51,915 bases of DNA from Candidatus Fermentibacterota bacterium (GTDB lineage: Bacteria; JAFGKV01). Below are positions 34,960 through 45,952 of the stretch, piece after piece (position 1 is the stretch's first letter; each line of letters begins with the position of its first letter). The DNA lies in assembly GCA_030620115.1 (NCBI GenBank), contig JAUXFG010000004.1, positions 1 to 51,915 on the forward strand, given 5' to 3'. The translations under genes and the position numbers were made by a program. The notes below the pieces were generated by a model. It saw only the letters and a list, made by a program, of their open reading frames with translations, did no database searches and was not told where the DNA came from.

Positions 34960-37900
34960 CTACCGCGGATCGTAGCGTACTTCCCACGATTGAAGACCAG
35001 GATCTCCCATCGTAGATGATGTTAAGAACTTACCCTGCAGTCTTATCCAGGGATACAGGCTGGGGTCGATACCCGAGAGATTCCATTGGCCCGATGCACC
35101 CAGATTCTGAAAGCCTCCGATGGCCTCCCACACCAAGCTCTGGGTTGAGAAACCCCAGATGCTCACGAACACAGAATCCCCGGGTTCCGATTCCGTGGCC
35201 TCCACAGAAAGCTCGTGCCACCAAAGCGCAGGACCAATACTCGAGCTCCAGAACTCACCTTCGGGGGGGACCGTCACCGGCTGGGCGAAAATCTCGTAGA
35301 TCCTGGATCCCCAGTAGACGCCGCTGGTTTGCGGGCAACCGGCGCCAAAGCAGGCGCGAATATAGCGCGCAGGCAACGGATCGTCCACCTCGGCATAGAC
35401 GCAAGGCGGAATCTCGACATTAGGCTCGGAATAGGGGCCATGCGTGATCCAGGGCTCATAGGAGATGCCGTCATTGCTCGTCGAGATCTCCAATTCCGAC
35501 CATACCCCTCTGTCCATGGCGCCCGCCCATAACTCCGCCCCCACCCGAAGCAGGGAACGTGATACACCAAGATCAATAACCGCTGTTTGCTCCATGTCAT
35601 TGTTGCCGAAAATGAACCTCCCGGAGCCAATGAGGGCCTCGGGCAAAAAACTGGGATGGGAGGATGAGTAATCAATCACCGTGGCGCCTGAATCAGTGAG
35701 GGCGACATCCGGCCCAGGCGACTTGGCGAGCTCGATCAATGACGACAAAGTATCTACCGTGCAGTTGAGGAGGGAATCGGCAACGAACTGGCCCCAGTGT
35801 GCCTCACGCCAGCCACGTCCGGAGGCAAGCCGGTTTATGAAAAAGGATCGAGCCCCCGACCATCTTCCTGGAATGTCGTGGTCCTCTGCTCGACAGCGCC
35901 AATAGAGCACTCTCCTCTCGGGCAGTGCCGGCGGAGTCCAAACCGTATAGTATGGCCCTGCAGGCAAAACATCCGATTCCGCAAGAATCGATTCTGGTAT
36001 CGCAAAAGACGGATCCGTGCAGACTTGGAAGCGATACACGACATTTGCCTCTCCGGGAAGACTCCTTACGGAGAGCTGCGGAATCTGCGTCACCAAGAGC
36101 GCGCAGTCTCCCGGGCTTGAAGGCTGCGGCGCCGCGAAAAGCACTGCCATATCCTCTCTCGCGATGTTGTTGCCCTCATCGAGTTCGGAGATCTCGTGAT
36201 TGACATCAATCTCGACCCGTATCTCATGAGATCCCCTGGCAGGAATGGGCTCCCACGGTATGGTGAAAAGACTATCTCCCGTGATGGCGACATCGGAGGA
36301 GAAAGACCCGAGCAAGGTCACTCCTGCAGAGCTGCTGTCGGACACCGTGATCTGACACCAGTCCTCCCCCGGATCGCTTGCAGCACTCCCGAGGTTGGCA
36401 ATCTCAAAAAGCAGATTCACGGATGGATCATCTTCAGAGGGAGCCATGGGCTCAGCGCTCAACCACTGGTCTGGCGCCGAAAGATCGGCATCCCGGGGCC
36501 TTGACAAGACTAATCCCGGGTTCCCAAGGAGCAAGAATCGTTGAGAGATAAAATCACCCGCTTGAAGCACTCCCGCCACGAAAGCCTCACCAGCGGTCGC
36601 AGGCTCCTCCGCCAGAAGCACCGGCAACGCATACCGTGACCAGAGGTAGCCACTGCTGACGCTCGTAACACCCGTGCTGGAGATAAAGCCACTGCAGCAT
36701 CCATCAGTGGAGCTCGAACGCAAGAGCATTTCACCAAGACAACTGCTGTCAGGCAATGCAACCCTTCCGCTGTGGCATGATCCTCCCACAAGGAATGGGG
36801 GCAGGTCAGCACCTGTCAGCGTGTCAGCCATGGAGTTATGCAGCTCCATGCACCAGGTATAGAAATCACCGCGTCCAATGAAATGAACCAAGAGCGGCGT
36901 ATTGTTCCAGACATCCATGAACTCGTTCTTGTACGATCTCGTGCTATCGGCGCCCTCAAGATCGGCGTATATGCGATGGATTCGTGGCAATAGATCGCTG
37001 GGCACTGCATAGGTTATCAGTCCATCGGATTGGGCCGCAAAAGAAATATTCTCGTAGTCACTCGATCCGTGAGCCATGAAAACGATGCGCTTGGTTACAA
37101 TCTCGGAATCAAGATATTGCAGGCTGGTTCGGATCATGCTGCGGGCTTCGGCTGCATCCCTGGCAGGGAGCCGGCCGATGGCTATATCAGGTATCCAATC
37201 ATAGTCTCCTTGGAGGTCGCTGGTCAGTCTCCCAAAAAAATAATCGTTGCCTGGATTCCCCCACGTGGGGACAAGATTCTGTGCCGTGCCGGGACCGGAA
37301 TGTCCCAAGAAATCCCAACACGCATCCCCAAGAAAACAGACATAGGAAGGCTCGGGACTGACCCAATTCTCATACGCGGCTTCAAGGAAATCTCGGATGG
37401 CCACGGGAGTGAGCTCACCGTAGGAGAAGTAGTCATAGAGCAACTGAACCCCAACAACAACAGTCCTCCAACCGAAAAACGATTCCATCTCTTCTGCCAG
37501 GGAGTCTGCCAACTCGGAGAATGCTTGAGGCGTGACCACGATATAATCAGCCCCCCGGGTCGACGAGTCCGGCGACGGATCAAGTTCCTCATAGACAACT
37601 ATGGCCTGTACACTGTCCAGCACAAAGCTGTGTTGCGCCCAGAGCCGATGAGAGCCGGAAATATTAGCGGAAAAGACCAACGAATCCCCGGACAGCGTGG
37701 CGCCCTCGATCCAAAGGCCACTGGAGAGATTCACCACTGCCACGTCGGCATCGCCAAAACCCTTCAACTTGAAAAGATACGCCTCGCCTCCGGCTCCTTC
37801 AGGGGCACCGAACCCCAGGGAGGAATCCGAGGCCACGAAGTGCCGCGGGTACAAGATCTCAATCCAGTTCAAGTAGCTCCTTGCGGCTGATCCTGCGGGG

Positions 37901-39171
37901 CCATCATTCAGCTCCTTGATTCCTATGGTGGTACTCCCCTCGTCGAGAAGAGTAAGGGGGAGCCCAAGAGCGGAATCAGCACTGTCAAAAAGCAGCGTGT
38001 CACGCCCCGCCTCGGATCCCCACCAGGCACTGTCCACCAGTGCCCCCTCGACATAGAACTCGCTGTGATGACCGGGACTGTCCGATGCACCTTGGATTCC
38101 CGCTCGAAGGACAAAGGTGTCGGCAGCGGCAATATCCGTGGTGGGAACAAGGAACTGACGCAGGACCGTGGAAGCAGGCAAATGCTGCCAAAACCATTCA
38201 AGGCTGTTATTGTACGCCTCGTTGTGAAAAGCAATAATAACGGTGTTCTCCTCTTCAGTGTGCTCCAGATGCCAGAACCATTCGGCCTCGGGATTCTCAT
38301 AATCGGGGGAACCGTCAGTCACGGTCCACCGCAGCCCTGCATCTCCCCCCCATGAAAACCAGTAGGTGGCTTCCCTCGAATAGTGACTGACATAGGGATC
38401 GTCGCGCCCTTGTGGATCTTCACGGTGCCGCTGCTCCCCATAGAAAACGATATAGTCGTCTTCCTCGAAAGCAAGATCACCGCCGTCTTCGACACGGAAT
38501 GACTGCTCCTCCCCATGGTACCAAAGCCGGAATGTGGATGGATCCTCTTCTCGAAGTGACACACCTGCAGCCCAGAACTGCTCATACGTGACCTTGTAGA
38601 GGCCCTGATGGTCCACAATCAGTTTGCATGATGGGGAGGGAGGAGGTGTCGATCGCACACTGGATCTATTCTGTTTCTTGCGAAGGAGCCGCGCCTGGTC
38701 CGGATTCACAAGCAGGGGCCGCAGAATACGTTCCGCGAACGGATCACCGCCCCAAAAGGGATGCGTGGGGCCAACCGGAAAACGGAGGGTAACCTGCACC
38801 CGTGGAAAGAACAGCCACTCCTTACCCTTCTGCTGCAGCGGCTGAACCAGCACTCGAGTCAGAAAATTGGCCCGGAAAAAGCCCTCTCCCGCAATGGCAG
38901 CCACGGGCATCTCCAAAGCCGCTCGACTGGTACAAGGGAGGCTCAGACGAATCGGAGGGTCCAGCGCTTTCCAGGTGAGCTCGGCCTCGCCACCGGTGGC
39001 GAGAAGCAGCGGTCTTCCCGGCCACACAACCCCGTGACGAACCTGCTCCATTATGGCGGTGGAATCGCTCTCGACCACGAACTGAGCCAGACCAGGCGCG
39101 GTGAGGACAAGATCAACATGTTCGGTAGGCGAGACCGCCAATAGCAAAACAAGGATACCCAGAAGACTCAT
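34960..39171 (-). CDS. C25 (gingipain/PorU-like) family protein, catalytic His replaced; discoidin-like C-terminal region
   Basis: 1403 aa; YIVVTPQAFSELADSLAEEMESFFGWRTVVV, VCFLGDACWDFLGH, HFIGRGDFYTW, FLVGGSCHSGRVALPDSSCLGEMLLR; no obvious T9SS tail. Confidence 0.78.
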   Translation of the reverse strand: MSLLGILVLLLAVSPTEHVDLVLTAPGLAQFVVESDSTAIMEQVRHGVVWPGRPLLLATGGEAELTWKALDPPIRLSLPCTSRAALEMPVAAIAGEGFFRANFLTRVLVQPLQQKGKEWLFFPRVQVTLRFPVGPTHPFWGGDPFAERILRPLLVNPDQARLLRKKQNRSSVRSTPPPSPSCKLIVDHQGLYKVTYEQFWAAGVSLREEDPSTFRLWYHGEEQSFRVEDGGDLAFEEDDYIVFYGEQRHREDPQGRDDPYVSHYSREATYWFSWGGDAGLRWTVTDGSPDYENPEAEWFWHLEHTEEENTVIIAFHNEAYNNSLEWFWQHLPASTVLRQFLVPTTDIAAADTFVLRAGIQGASDSPGHHSEFYVEGALVDSAWWGSEAGRDTLLFDSADSALGLPLTLLDEGSTTIGIKELNDGPAGSAARSYLNWIEILYPRHFVASDSSLGFGAPEGAGGEAYLFKLKGFGDADVAVVNLSSGLWIEGATLSGDSLVFSANISGSHRLWAQHSFVLDSVQAIVVYEELDPSPDSSTRGADYIVVTPQAFSELADSLAEEMESFFGWRTVVVGVQLLYDYFSYGELTPVAIRDFLEAAYENWVSPEPSYVCFLGDACWDFLGHSGPGTAQNLVPTWGNPGNDYFFGRLTSDLQGDYDWIPDIAIGRLPARDAAEARSMIRTSLQYLDSEIVTKRIVFMAHGSSDYENISFAAQSDGLITYAVPSDLLPRIHRIYADLEGADSTRSYKNEFMDVWNNTPLLVHFIGRGDFYTWCMELHNSMADTLTGADLPPFLVGGSCHSGRVALPDSSCLGEMLLRSSSTDGCCSGFISSTGVTSVSSGYLWSRYALPVLLAEEPATAGEAFVAGVLQAGDFISQRFLLLGNPGLVLSRPRDADLSAPDQWLSAEPMAPSEDDPSVNLLFEIANLGSAASDPGEDWCQITVSDSSSAGVTLLGSFSSDVAITGDSLFTIPWEPIPARGSHEIRVEIDVNHEISELDEGNNIAREDMAVLFAAPQPSSPGDCALLVTQIPQLSVRSLPGEANVVYRFQVCTDPSFAIPESILAESDVLPAGPYYTVWTPPALPERRVLYWRCRAEDHDIPGRWSGARSFFINRLASGRGWREAHWGQFVADSLLNCTVDTLSSLIELAKSPGPDVALTDSGATVIDYSSSHPSFLPEALIGSGRFIFGNNDMEQTAVIDLGVSRSLLRVGAELWAGAMDRGVWSELEISTSNDGISYEPWITHGPYSEPNVEIPPCVYAEVDDPLPARYIRACFGAGCPQTSGVYWGSRIYEIFAQPVTVPPEGEFWSSSIGPALWWHELSVEATESEPGDSVFVSIWGFSTQSLVWEAIGGFQNLGASGQWNLSGIDPSLYPWIRLQGKFLTSSTMGDPGLQSWEVRYDPR

Positions 39172-39183
39172 CTATCCTCCTAG

Positions 39184-42100
39184 TCAACGCAGAAGCGCGA
39201 ACTTCTCTCGGCAACTCATGCCGGATTCCGATGAGAGGACGCAGAAGTAGACGCCGTTGGCTACTCTATCTCCATCCATATCCCGGCGATTCCAGGATAG
39301 ATGCGTGACCGGAGGTTCCATACTGATCGTCCAGACTGCAATGGGCCGCCCGGTCACTGTGAATACGGTAAGAGTGACGACTTCGCTGTGCTGTCCCTGA
39401 AGAACAAACACGGTCTCGTCTCGTTCGTGTCGCTGCATGACGATGATCCGGATCTCTCCAGGCTCACTGGCGACCTGCAGCCCTATGTCATCGCTGTGCC
39501 CCTCATTCCCCGCGAAATCTCTTACCACGGCCCGGATCTCGTGGAATCCCGGCTCCAGGGGGCCTACGCTGCCTCTCACCGTCCATCCTTCCGCATCCTC
39601 CATCCAGAACAGATCGCCCAAGGCCTGTACGTCCCCGTCCACCAGAATACGAACTGTAGACGTGTCCACACCCGATCCACTGTCAGCAAAAACCCCCACC
39701 AGCGGCACCACGGATGGAACCCATGAACTGTCAGAAAAGCCGGGAAGTGCCACCCTCAGGAAAACCGTTGGTGACGCCGCATCACGGGGTGCGACAATGA
39801 GAGAACGCTCAGCTTGATTGTTGACCAATGAGGCCTCTCGAGCTGCCGAATCCGGATTGGCCAGAGCCTGAAACCAATGGATCTCTCGAAAGCCGCCAGC
39901 TATCCATGATACATGACCTTCCACAATCCCCCCAGGGGCAAGGGGCAAAAAATTGAAGCGAGAAAGCTCTTCCCAGGCTCCTGTGGTTCCCACCCGGTGG
40001 CGGAGCAATGCTTCAAACGGCTCCGAGGTACTGCCTCCTACATTACGCACGGCAAACTTCACCATCACTGATTCCTGCTCCACGGGCGCCGAAGGCTCGA
40101 AACGAATCTCTTCACTCCGGATGACAAGATCCGGTTCACCAAGCACCGTCACCAACGTCTCGGTGATATTGTTGAACTCATTGGTTTCAGCCACCGAATC
40201 AGCCGAGTCGATAACCAAGCGAACCACTGCCTCAACCGGCTCGGCTGTAGTAAGCAAAGAACCTTGGACCACGGTCTCCGTGGTGCCTGCCAGCGCATGC
40301 CTGTGCTCCGTGAGGGGAACAAGATCCTCGGTGTCCCACAGCACTACGAATGAATCGGTCGGTGCCTCTCCCGCATTCCTCACGATGCCCGTGATGCTAA
40401 TCGTATCGCCTACCAGAATAATGAGGGGCTGTACGCTCAGCGTCTCCGAGGCGCAGTACAGATCCACGCCTTCCTGCACAAGAATAGAATCTCTGAGCGC
40501 ATTGTTCTCCTCATCCTGCTCCGATAGAAGGCTCTCCGGGTCTGCCTCGGCAAAAAATCGATGCCATCCCGGCAGCTGGGAGGTAGGAAAGGGAGCTTTG
40601 AGCTCAACGGAGTCAGCACCATCAAGATGTTTCTTATCCCAGGAGGCCAGTAGCTGTTCATCCGCGCCGGGAGGGAAATGAGAGAGAACTACTGCCGCAC
40701 TGTCCGTGGGCGCCTCCCCCAGATTCCGAAGCCAGAGCGAAAACCATACCGGATCCCCGGTGGGGGGAGACTCATTGGAGAAGCCTGCCGCGGCAAGGGC
40801 AAGGTCGGCGGCACTCAGGATTCTCAGGCGTGTGTGCAATGAATCATTCTCTTGGGTGATCTGCGCAGCCTCCGGGATGCCGTGGAGCCAAAGCCGGGCA
40901 ATGTATACGCCGGCCATCATAGGGCGATCCCATACCGGAGCCACCAGCGTGCTCTCCCCGGGATCCATGGGCGGGATCCACCCCGTGTCCACCGGCGGCA
41001 TCTGTTCCCCCACCGACTCCTCATTCACCTCGAGAAACCAAGACACCGAATCGGTCTCCACTGATCCTTTATTCTTGCACAAAGCCTCGAACAGAACGAC
41101 CCGATTCTCCTGTGGCGACTCGGTAAGTACGTGCAGCGAATCGATGAATGCCGGATCGGGCAGTATGGCAACCTGCATCGATATCGAGTTGTCTTCCGGC
41201 GCAACTTCTTGCGCGCCGCCCCCCACTCCCGCCACGAGGGAGAGCGTATGCCTGCCCATGGTGGAGGTCCATGGAGCCGTTACCTGCCGCACTTCCCCGG
41301 GGTAGAAAACCAGCAATGTGGTATCCCACACCGATATGGCTTGTGTTTCCTGCTCATCGAACAGATCCAGGAATACGCTGTCCGCGGGCACAGCGCCATC
41401 ATTTCTTAGCATGGCCGTGAGAAGCCCGATGGTCCCGGGTGGGGGCAGCGCGGGTGAAAGGGTCAGCGAATCACCGAATACGAGATCCACTGCTCCATCC
41501 AACTCAACGGACCACTGTGTGAGCTCCGGGGTGAGGGTGGGATCATCGCTCTGCAGCACGGCTTTCAGCTTCATGTAGGGTTGATCAACCGACGCCAGAT
41601 CCACAGGAGGAGAAGAAAGGTGACCAAAGCCCTCCACCGGCACGTATGCCCCTTGCTGGCTTGACGCCGCCAACACGGTGATCTTGATCCGGGTTTGCCC
41701 CGGTTCCTCCCGCTCCCAGGAGAGCTGGCCCCACGATGCCGCAGGCCCCACCGGCCGGGAAACTATCTCGCCCTGCTCGAGAAAGTCCACAGCATAGGCG
41801 AACAGCTCATATATGCGAGACCCCCAGAGGCCGCCCCCCGGCCAGGGGTGGGGCAGTCCCCGCCAAAAGTCGAACTGGATGTAGCGAACCTGCCGGGGCG
41901 TATCCAATTCGAAAAACATCGGCGTAGGGATGTTGTCCAAAGACGGCTCGGTGAATGGCCCCAACGCGCCCCACAGAAACCCCACGGGGTTGTCATCAGT
42001 CCAGGCAGCGATCTGGTACAATTCCCACACCGGCCTGTCGTCTGATCCGATCCAGTGTTCCGAACCAAGGAGTCCGATGGTTCTTGTCTGCCCTAAATCG

Positions 42101-45100
42101 ACGAGCGCTCGCTGTTCGTAGTCATTGTTCGCGAACAGGAACTGCCCATACTGCCCGGCGCCGCCCCCTATGTTGGCGCCAATAAGATTATCGGGATCGC
42201 ACACGCTGGAATTGACCGTGGACACCTCGACGGATGCTCCCTGATCAAGATGCGCGTAATCCGTGGGGTTGATCTCGGATGCAAGCTGTACCCGGTCCAT
42301 CTGCCTGTCGGGAACCACATTGTGCAGCGAATCAGAAAGAAATTGTTCCCCTGCTCGCTGCTCCCATCGCGTGCGCGTCAAGGTCGTATCAACAGTGAAA
42401 CTGCGTACAGGTGACCATGCACCCCCATACGTTGTTCCCTCTTCCGCCTTGCAGCGCCAAAAATACGTAGCGCCCTGGGTCAACGGTGATGGCGCCCACA
42501 TGGTCACCGATGCTCCCTCCGCAATCATCCCCGAGCTCTGATAGCCGGGAGCCGCGGCGGAGAAGCTGTCGCTCTCCGCGATCTCGAATATATAATTCCG
42601 CTCCGCGCTCTCGGTGGGCAGATTGACCACGGCCAGCCATGGGGATAACGACGAGGTGGCCTGGCAATCGAAAGGAAGAGAAGGCGCAGGCGGCGAAAGG
42701 AGCACTTCGATCTCCATCTGGGCCGCATTGTTGACTTCGCTGAGCTCTTCCATGTCGCCTGACGAATCCACCTCCACGAGGAGTCGACGCAGCCCAAGCC
42801 CAAGCCCGGAGTTCCAGGAGAAATCGTAGGTCGTGCTCCGCCTCATGCCGCATGTGTCGGCTCGATCACCAGCGGGCTGCTCCGCTCCCGGAACTCCGGC
42901 ACTGAACACGGTCCGAACAGACGTCGGATCGGCTCGACCGAGATTCTCCACCGTGGTCCGAACCAGGATATCTTGAAGCTCGCCAACGGGCGATGGCGAA
43001 ACAGTCATCTGGTCGGACGAAACAACGAGATCAGGACCCATCGGAATGGCCAGCGTGGTAAGGGGATCTCCAAGAAGCACGAAAAGCTCCATGATCTCTG
43101 ACCCGCCACTGATCTTGCCTGCAGTGCTCAGGGGTCCGATTCTCCGCTCGAGTTCAAGACACAAACCATGGAGTATCTCCCGTGCTCCCTGGTTTGCGCT
43201 TCCCTCATTGGCCTGCGCCGAGGCCCCCCAGAAGGCCACGGCCCCATGTTCCGGACTGTCGAGTCGAAGAAAAACCTCGCCCAGGGAGCTCGTGTCCGGC
43301 TCGGCAAATGCCGCGGAATTGCACGTGAGTCCCATGCCCACGGGCATCTTCAGGCCATTTTCCAGGTTGTAGAGATCGCCCACGTCGAACATGACCCCCC
43401 ACGTCAAGGCAGCGCCATGGCCGATGTAGTTCACGATCATGCTACCATCATTGATGGCATCCACCACATCCCTGTTGTAATAACCAGGCTGATATCCTTC
43501 CAGGGTTCGGTAGACGCGATCAACGTCGCCCAAAAAGGGCGGTGGAATCCAGAAGTCGTTCACCTGGCCTTCCGCATGGATCTGAAACGCCTGCTGCTCC
43601 CCCTCGGTGAAGCCGCCTACCACCAAAAGAGCATTCTTGCGCCAGCCTTGGTCTTCTGTACCCGACGAGGGATAGTGGGTCGGATAAGCCAATAGCTTTG
43701 CCACGGCATTGTCGGCCTCGTCCGCATTACGAACCGGCATCCTTCCTAGATGGATATCCGGATGCACCTCCTGGCCGTCCTCCGACGTCAACTCGGCATA
43801 GAAATTCTCGCTGGGTGGATAATCATAGCATGGAATGAAGGAAAACTCCACGTGAGGTCCTGAATGCCGGAGGTAGTCCCAGGATGCATCTCCAAAAAGG
43901 AGCACATATTTGAGTGAATCACTCGTCCATGCGTCAAAGGCAAACCGGAGAAAATCCCGAATGGCTACGGGATGGAGCACACCATAGTTGAACTCATCAT
44001 AGATGTCCTGCACATCGATCAGCCTGGTTTCAACATTCTCCTGTCGAGCCAATGCCAGCTCCGCCGCGGCGCCGAACAGATTATGGAACGGATCCTCATC
44101 GCCCACTGACTGACGATCGTAGGCAATAATCACATACTCGGCTTGCCCGTCCCCTGAGGAGAACGGAGGGTCGGCAGGCCGGTCCCGCACAATACGGCTC
44201 GGCCGAAAAAACCTGGAAGAAGCACTGATATAGAAAAGCGATGAGTCGCCAACCTCTGCCTCAAATCGCAGCGTGCCTCCCTGCAATTCCCAACCCTCCA
44301 AGAGTGAAAAATTGACAAGATCCAAGAGAAGCAGATCATCGTCCTCCACGTCGCCCACATGGAACTCCCAACGCCCAGGCCCGAGTTGGGTGGGATGGGT
44401 GAAAAGAAGGGTATCGCTGACCGCGTTGAGCTGTCTCGGGTACTGGAGCTCCCAGAAATTAAAGAAGGATGTACTATTCGCACCTGCGTCGGTATCATTG
44501 AAGAACTGGACTTTCAGGACATTGTCTCCATCCACAAGCCATTCATGGGGAATCGTCACACCACGCTCATCGCTATCGTAACACAACTCCACCCGTCCAT
44601 TCCCCAGTCCCCATGTCGTATCACCGACATCGTGGCCGTTCAAGAAAAATCCCGTGTGATGTTGTGTATACGCCCCGCCGATATTGGTATATCCATGGAG
44701 CCCCGCACGGAGCAGTGCTGATGATCCCTCCGCCAACGGATCATCGATATGGAGCGTGAACTCACGGCTGGCATTTGCACCGCCTGCACCCCACCGAAGC
44801 CAGAACCACTCAGTGGGCTTCGGCGCGCCCGTAGCGCTGAGAAAGGGCAGGCTCTCTTCCTCCGCGTGGCCAACGGCCAAACACCAGTCCACGGTTTGTG
44901 CCGTGCCCGAGGGCTGCGCATCCACGGGCGTGAACTGCGTACCGGCCGTATCGCTCCACGAAAGCCAGTAAACATTCTCTCGTGTATAGTGATCCCACCA
45001 TTCCGTCAATCGGCACCCTCTGTCAGGTCGGTAGTTGGGATAAGCAAAAAAGAGAAGGCTGTCTCCTCTTTCGAACGCCTCACCTGTCCCACCCTTCAAG

Positions 45101-45876
45101 AGATATGCCACCTCGGATCCGCGATTGGTCAATTGCAGGGTCGATACATCGACTTCGGAGAGATCAACGCCCGCGTCCTGGAGGTCGGCGCCCTCCACCA
45201 CACAGATGCCTTTCCCTTCCACATAAAGCTTCACCGCATTGCGGGGCAGTGGCACAGGCTCAAGGAGCACTCCCATGGGCGGCTTCGCACGCCACGACTT
45301 CGCCTGCTCATAGTTGATGACCTGGCGATAGGCAGCCTCGAAACTCGGTTCTCTGGGAAGAATCGACCCGCCAATTCCGCCAGTGAACGTAATCTCTACC
45401 CTGACCTGCTCGGCCAATCGGAGCCCATGACCCGTGGGGCTGCACAAGGCCGGGAAGATCCAGATCTCCAGAACTCGCTGGTGTCTGATCCACCCGGTGG
45501 CCGACACGTGGTACCATGCATCAGGAATCGCCACGAATCCTGATGCTCTGGTGCTGTCCTCCACCGCAACGAGTCGCCCAGGCACGGCTCGAACCCCCGA
45601 GGCTGAGGCCCGCACCGCGAATTCAGCGCCAGGAGGAATCGCCACCTGAACCGGAACCCCTGGGAGATCGGGGTTCCCCAGTGCCATGGGGTGACAAAGC
45701 GCGGGGCTTGTGATCCTGACCATCCCTCCCTGCACGGGCTCTACCACGATATCAGACCACTGCGCCTCCAGGGTCACCTGGTTGGGGCCGCTGGAGAGAA
45801 GGTGGATGGGCCCCGTAGATCCATGGATCAAGCGTGCCGGCAGCAAGAGAACAAGAAGAACAACAGCCTTTCTCAT
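39184..45876 (-). CDS. Giant C25 (gingipain/PorU-like) peptidase with discoidin-like region, CARDB-like repeats and FlgD/T9SS-like tail
   Basis: 2230 aa from ATG 45876 (MRKAVVLLVLLLPARLIHG); VNYIGHGAALTWG, MGLTCNSAAFAEPDTSSLGEVFLR; several DLV..S....P......V....V.N.G.A.TDS CARDB-like modules; tail HLSWNRRDMDGDRVANGVYFCVLSSESGMSCREKFALLR. Confidence 0.8.
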   Translation of the reverse strand: MRKAVVLLVLLLPARLIHGSTGPIHLLSSGPNQVTLEAQWSDIVVEPVQGGMVRITSPALCHPMALGNPDLPGVPVQVAIPPGAEFAVRASASGVRAVPGRLVAVEDSTRASGFVAIPDAWYHVSATGWIRHQRVLEIWIFPALCSPTGHGLRLAEQVRVEITFTGGIGGSILPREPSFEAAYRQVINYEQAKSWRAKPPMGVLLEPVPLPRNAVKLYVEGKGICVVEGADLQDAGVDLSEVDVSTLQLTNRGSEVAYLLKGGTGEAFERGDSLLFFAYPNYRPDRGCRLTEWWDHYTRENVYWLSWSDTAGTQFTPVDAQPSGTAQTVDWCLAVGHAEEESLPFLSATGAPKPTEWFWLRWGAGGANASREFTLHIDDPLAEGSSALLRAGLHGYTNIGGAYTQHHTGFFLNGHDVGDTTWGLGNGRVELCYDSDERGVTIPHEWLVDGDNVLKVQFFNDTDAGANSTSFFNFWELQYPRQLNAVSDTLLFTHPTQLGPGRWEFHVGDVEDDDLLLLDLVNFSLLEGWELQGGTLRFEAEVGDSSLFYISASSRFFRPSRIVRDRPADPPFSSGDGQAEYVIIAYDRQSVGDEDPFHNLFGAAAELALARQENVETRLIDVQDIYDEFNYGVLHPVAIRDFLRFAFDAWTSDSLKYVLLFGDASWDYLRHSGPHVEFSFIPCYDYPPSENFYAELTSEDGQEVHPDIHLGRMPVRNADEADNAVAKLLAYPTHYPSSGTEDQGWRKNALLVVGGFTEGEQQAFQIHAEGQVNDFWIPPPFLGDVDRVYRTLEGYQPGYYNRDVVDAINDGSMIVNYIGHGAALTWGVMFDVGDLYNLENGLKMPVGMGLTCNSAAFAEPDTSSLGEVFLRLDSPEHGAVAFWGASAQANEGSANQGAREILHGLCLELERRIGPLSTAGKISGGSEIMELFVLLGDPLTTLAIPMGPDLVVSSDQMTVSPSPVGELQDILVRTTVENLGRADPTSVRTVFSAGVPGAEQPAGDRADTCGMRRSTTYDFSWNSGLGLGLRRLLVEVDSSGDMEELSEVNNAAQMEIEVLLSPPAPSLPFDCQATSSLSPWLAVVNLPTESAERNYIFEIAESDSFSAAAPGYQSSGMIAEGASVTMWAPSPLTQGATYFWRCKAEEGTTYGGAWSPVRSFTVDTTLTRTRWEQRAGEQFLSDSLHNVVPDRQMDRVQLASEINPTDYAHLDQGASVEVSTVNSSVCDPDNLIGANIGGGAGQYGQFLFANNDYEQRALVDLGQTRTIGLLGSEHWIGSDDRPVWELYQIAAWTDDNPVGFLWGALGPFTEPSLDNIPTPMFFELDTPRQVRYIQFDFWRGLPHPWPGGGLWGSRIYELFAYAVDFLEQGEIVSRPVGPAASWGQLSWEREEPGQTRIKITVLAASSQQGAYVPVEGFGHLSSPPVDLASVDQPYMKLKAVLQSDDPTLTPELTQWSVELDGAVDLVFGDSLTLSPALPPPGTIGLLTAMLRNDGAVPADSVFLDLFDEQETQAISVWDTTLLVFYPGEVRQVTAPWTSTMGRHTLSLVAGVGGGAQEVAPEDNSISMQVAILPDPAFIDSLHVLTESPQENRVVLFEALCKNKGSVETDSVSWFLEVNEESVGEQMPPVDTGWIPPMDPGESTLVAPVWDRPMMAGVYIARLWLHGIPEAAQITQENDSLHTRLRILSAADLALAAAGFSNESPPTGDPVWFSLWLRNLGEAPTDSAAVVLSHFPPGADEQLLASWDKKHLDGADSVELKAPFPTSQLPGWHRFFAEADPESLLSEQDEENNALRDSILVQEGVDLYCASETLSVQPLIILVGDTISITGIVRNAGEAPTDSFVVLWDTEDLVPLTEHRHALAGTTETVVQGSLLTTAEPVEAVVRLVIDSADSVAETNEFNNITETLVTVLGEPDLVIRSEEIRFEPSAPVEQESVMVKFAVRNVGGSTSEPFEALLRHRVGTTGAWEELSRFNFLPLAPGGIVEGHVSWIAGGFREIHWFQALANPDSAAREASLVNNQAERSLIVAPRDAASPTVFLRVALPGFSDSSWVPSVVPLVGVFADSGSGVDTSTVRILVDGDVQALGDLFWMEDAEGWTVRGSVGPLEPGFHEIRAVVRDFAGNEGHSDDIGLQVASEPGEIRIIVMQRHERDETVFVLQGQHSEVVTLTVFTVTGRPIAVWTISMEPPVTHLSWNRRDMDGDRVANGVYFCVLSSESGMSCREKFALLR

Positions 45877-45952
45877 GCCTCCAGCCCCCCTTCCGTTACG
45901 AAGAAAAAACGTTGCATCTCGTTGCATCTCAATGAATCCGTGCATCCGACCT

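Noticed and set aside
37030-37890. 286-aa plus-strand ORF opposite the 1403-aa C25-like CDS
   Set aside because: Antisense shadow ORF; composition unlike a folded protein.
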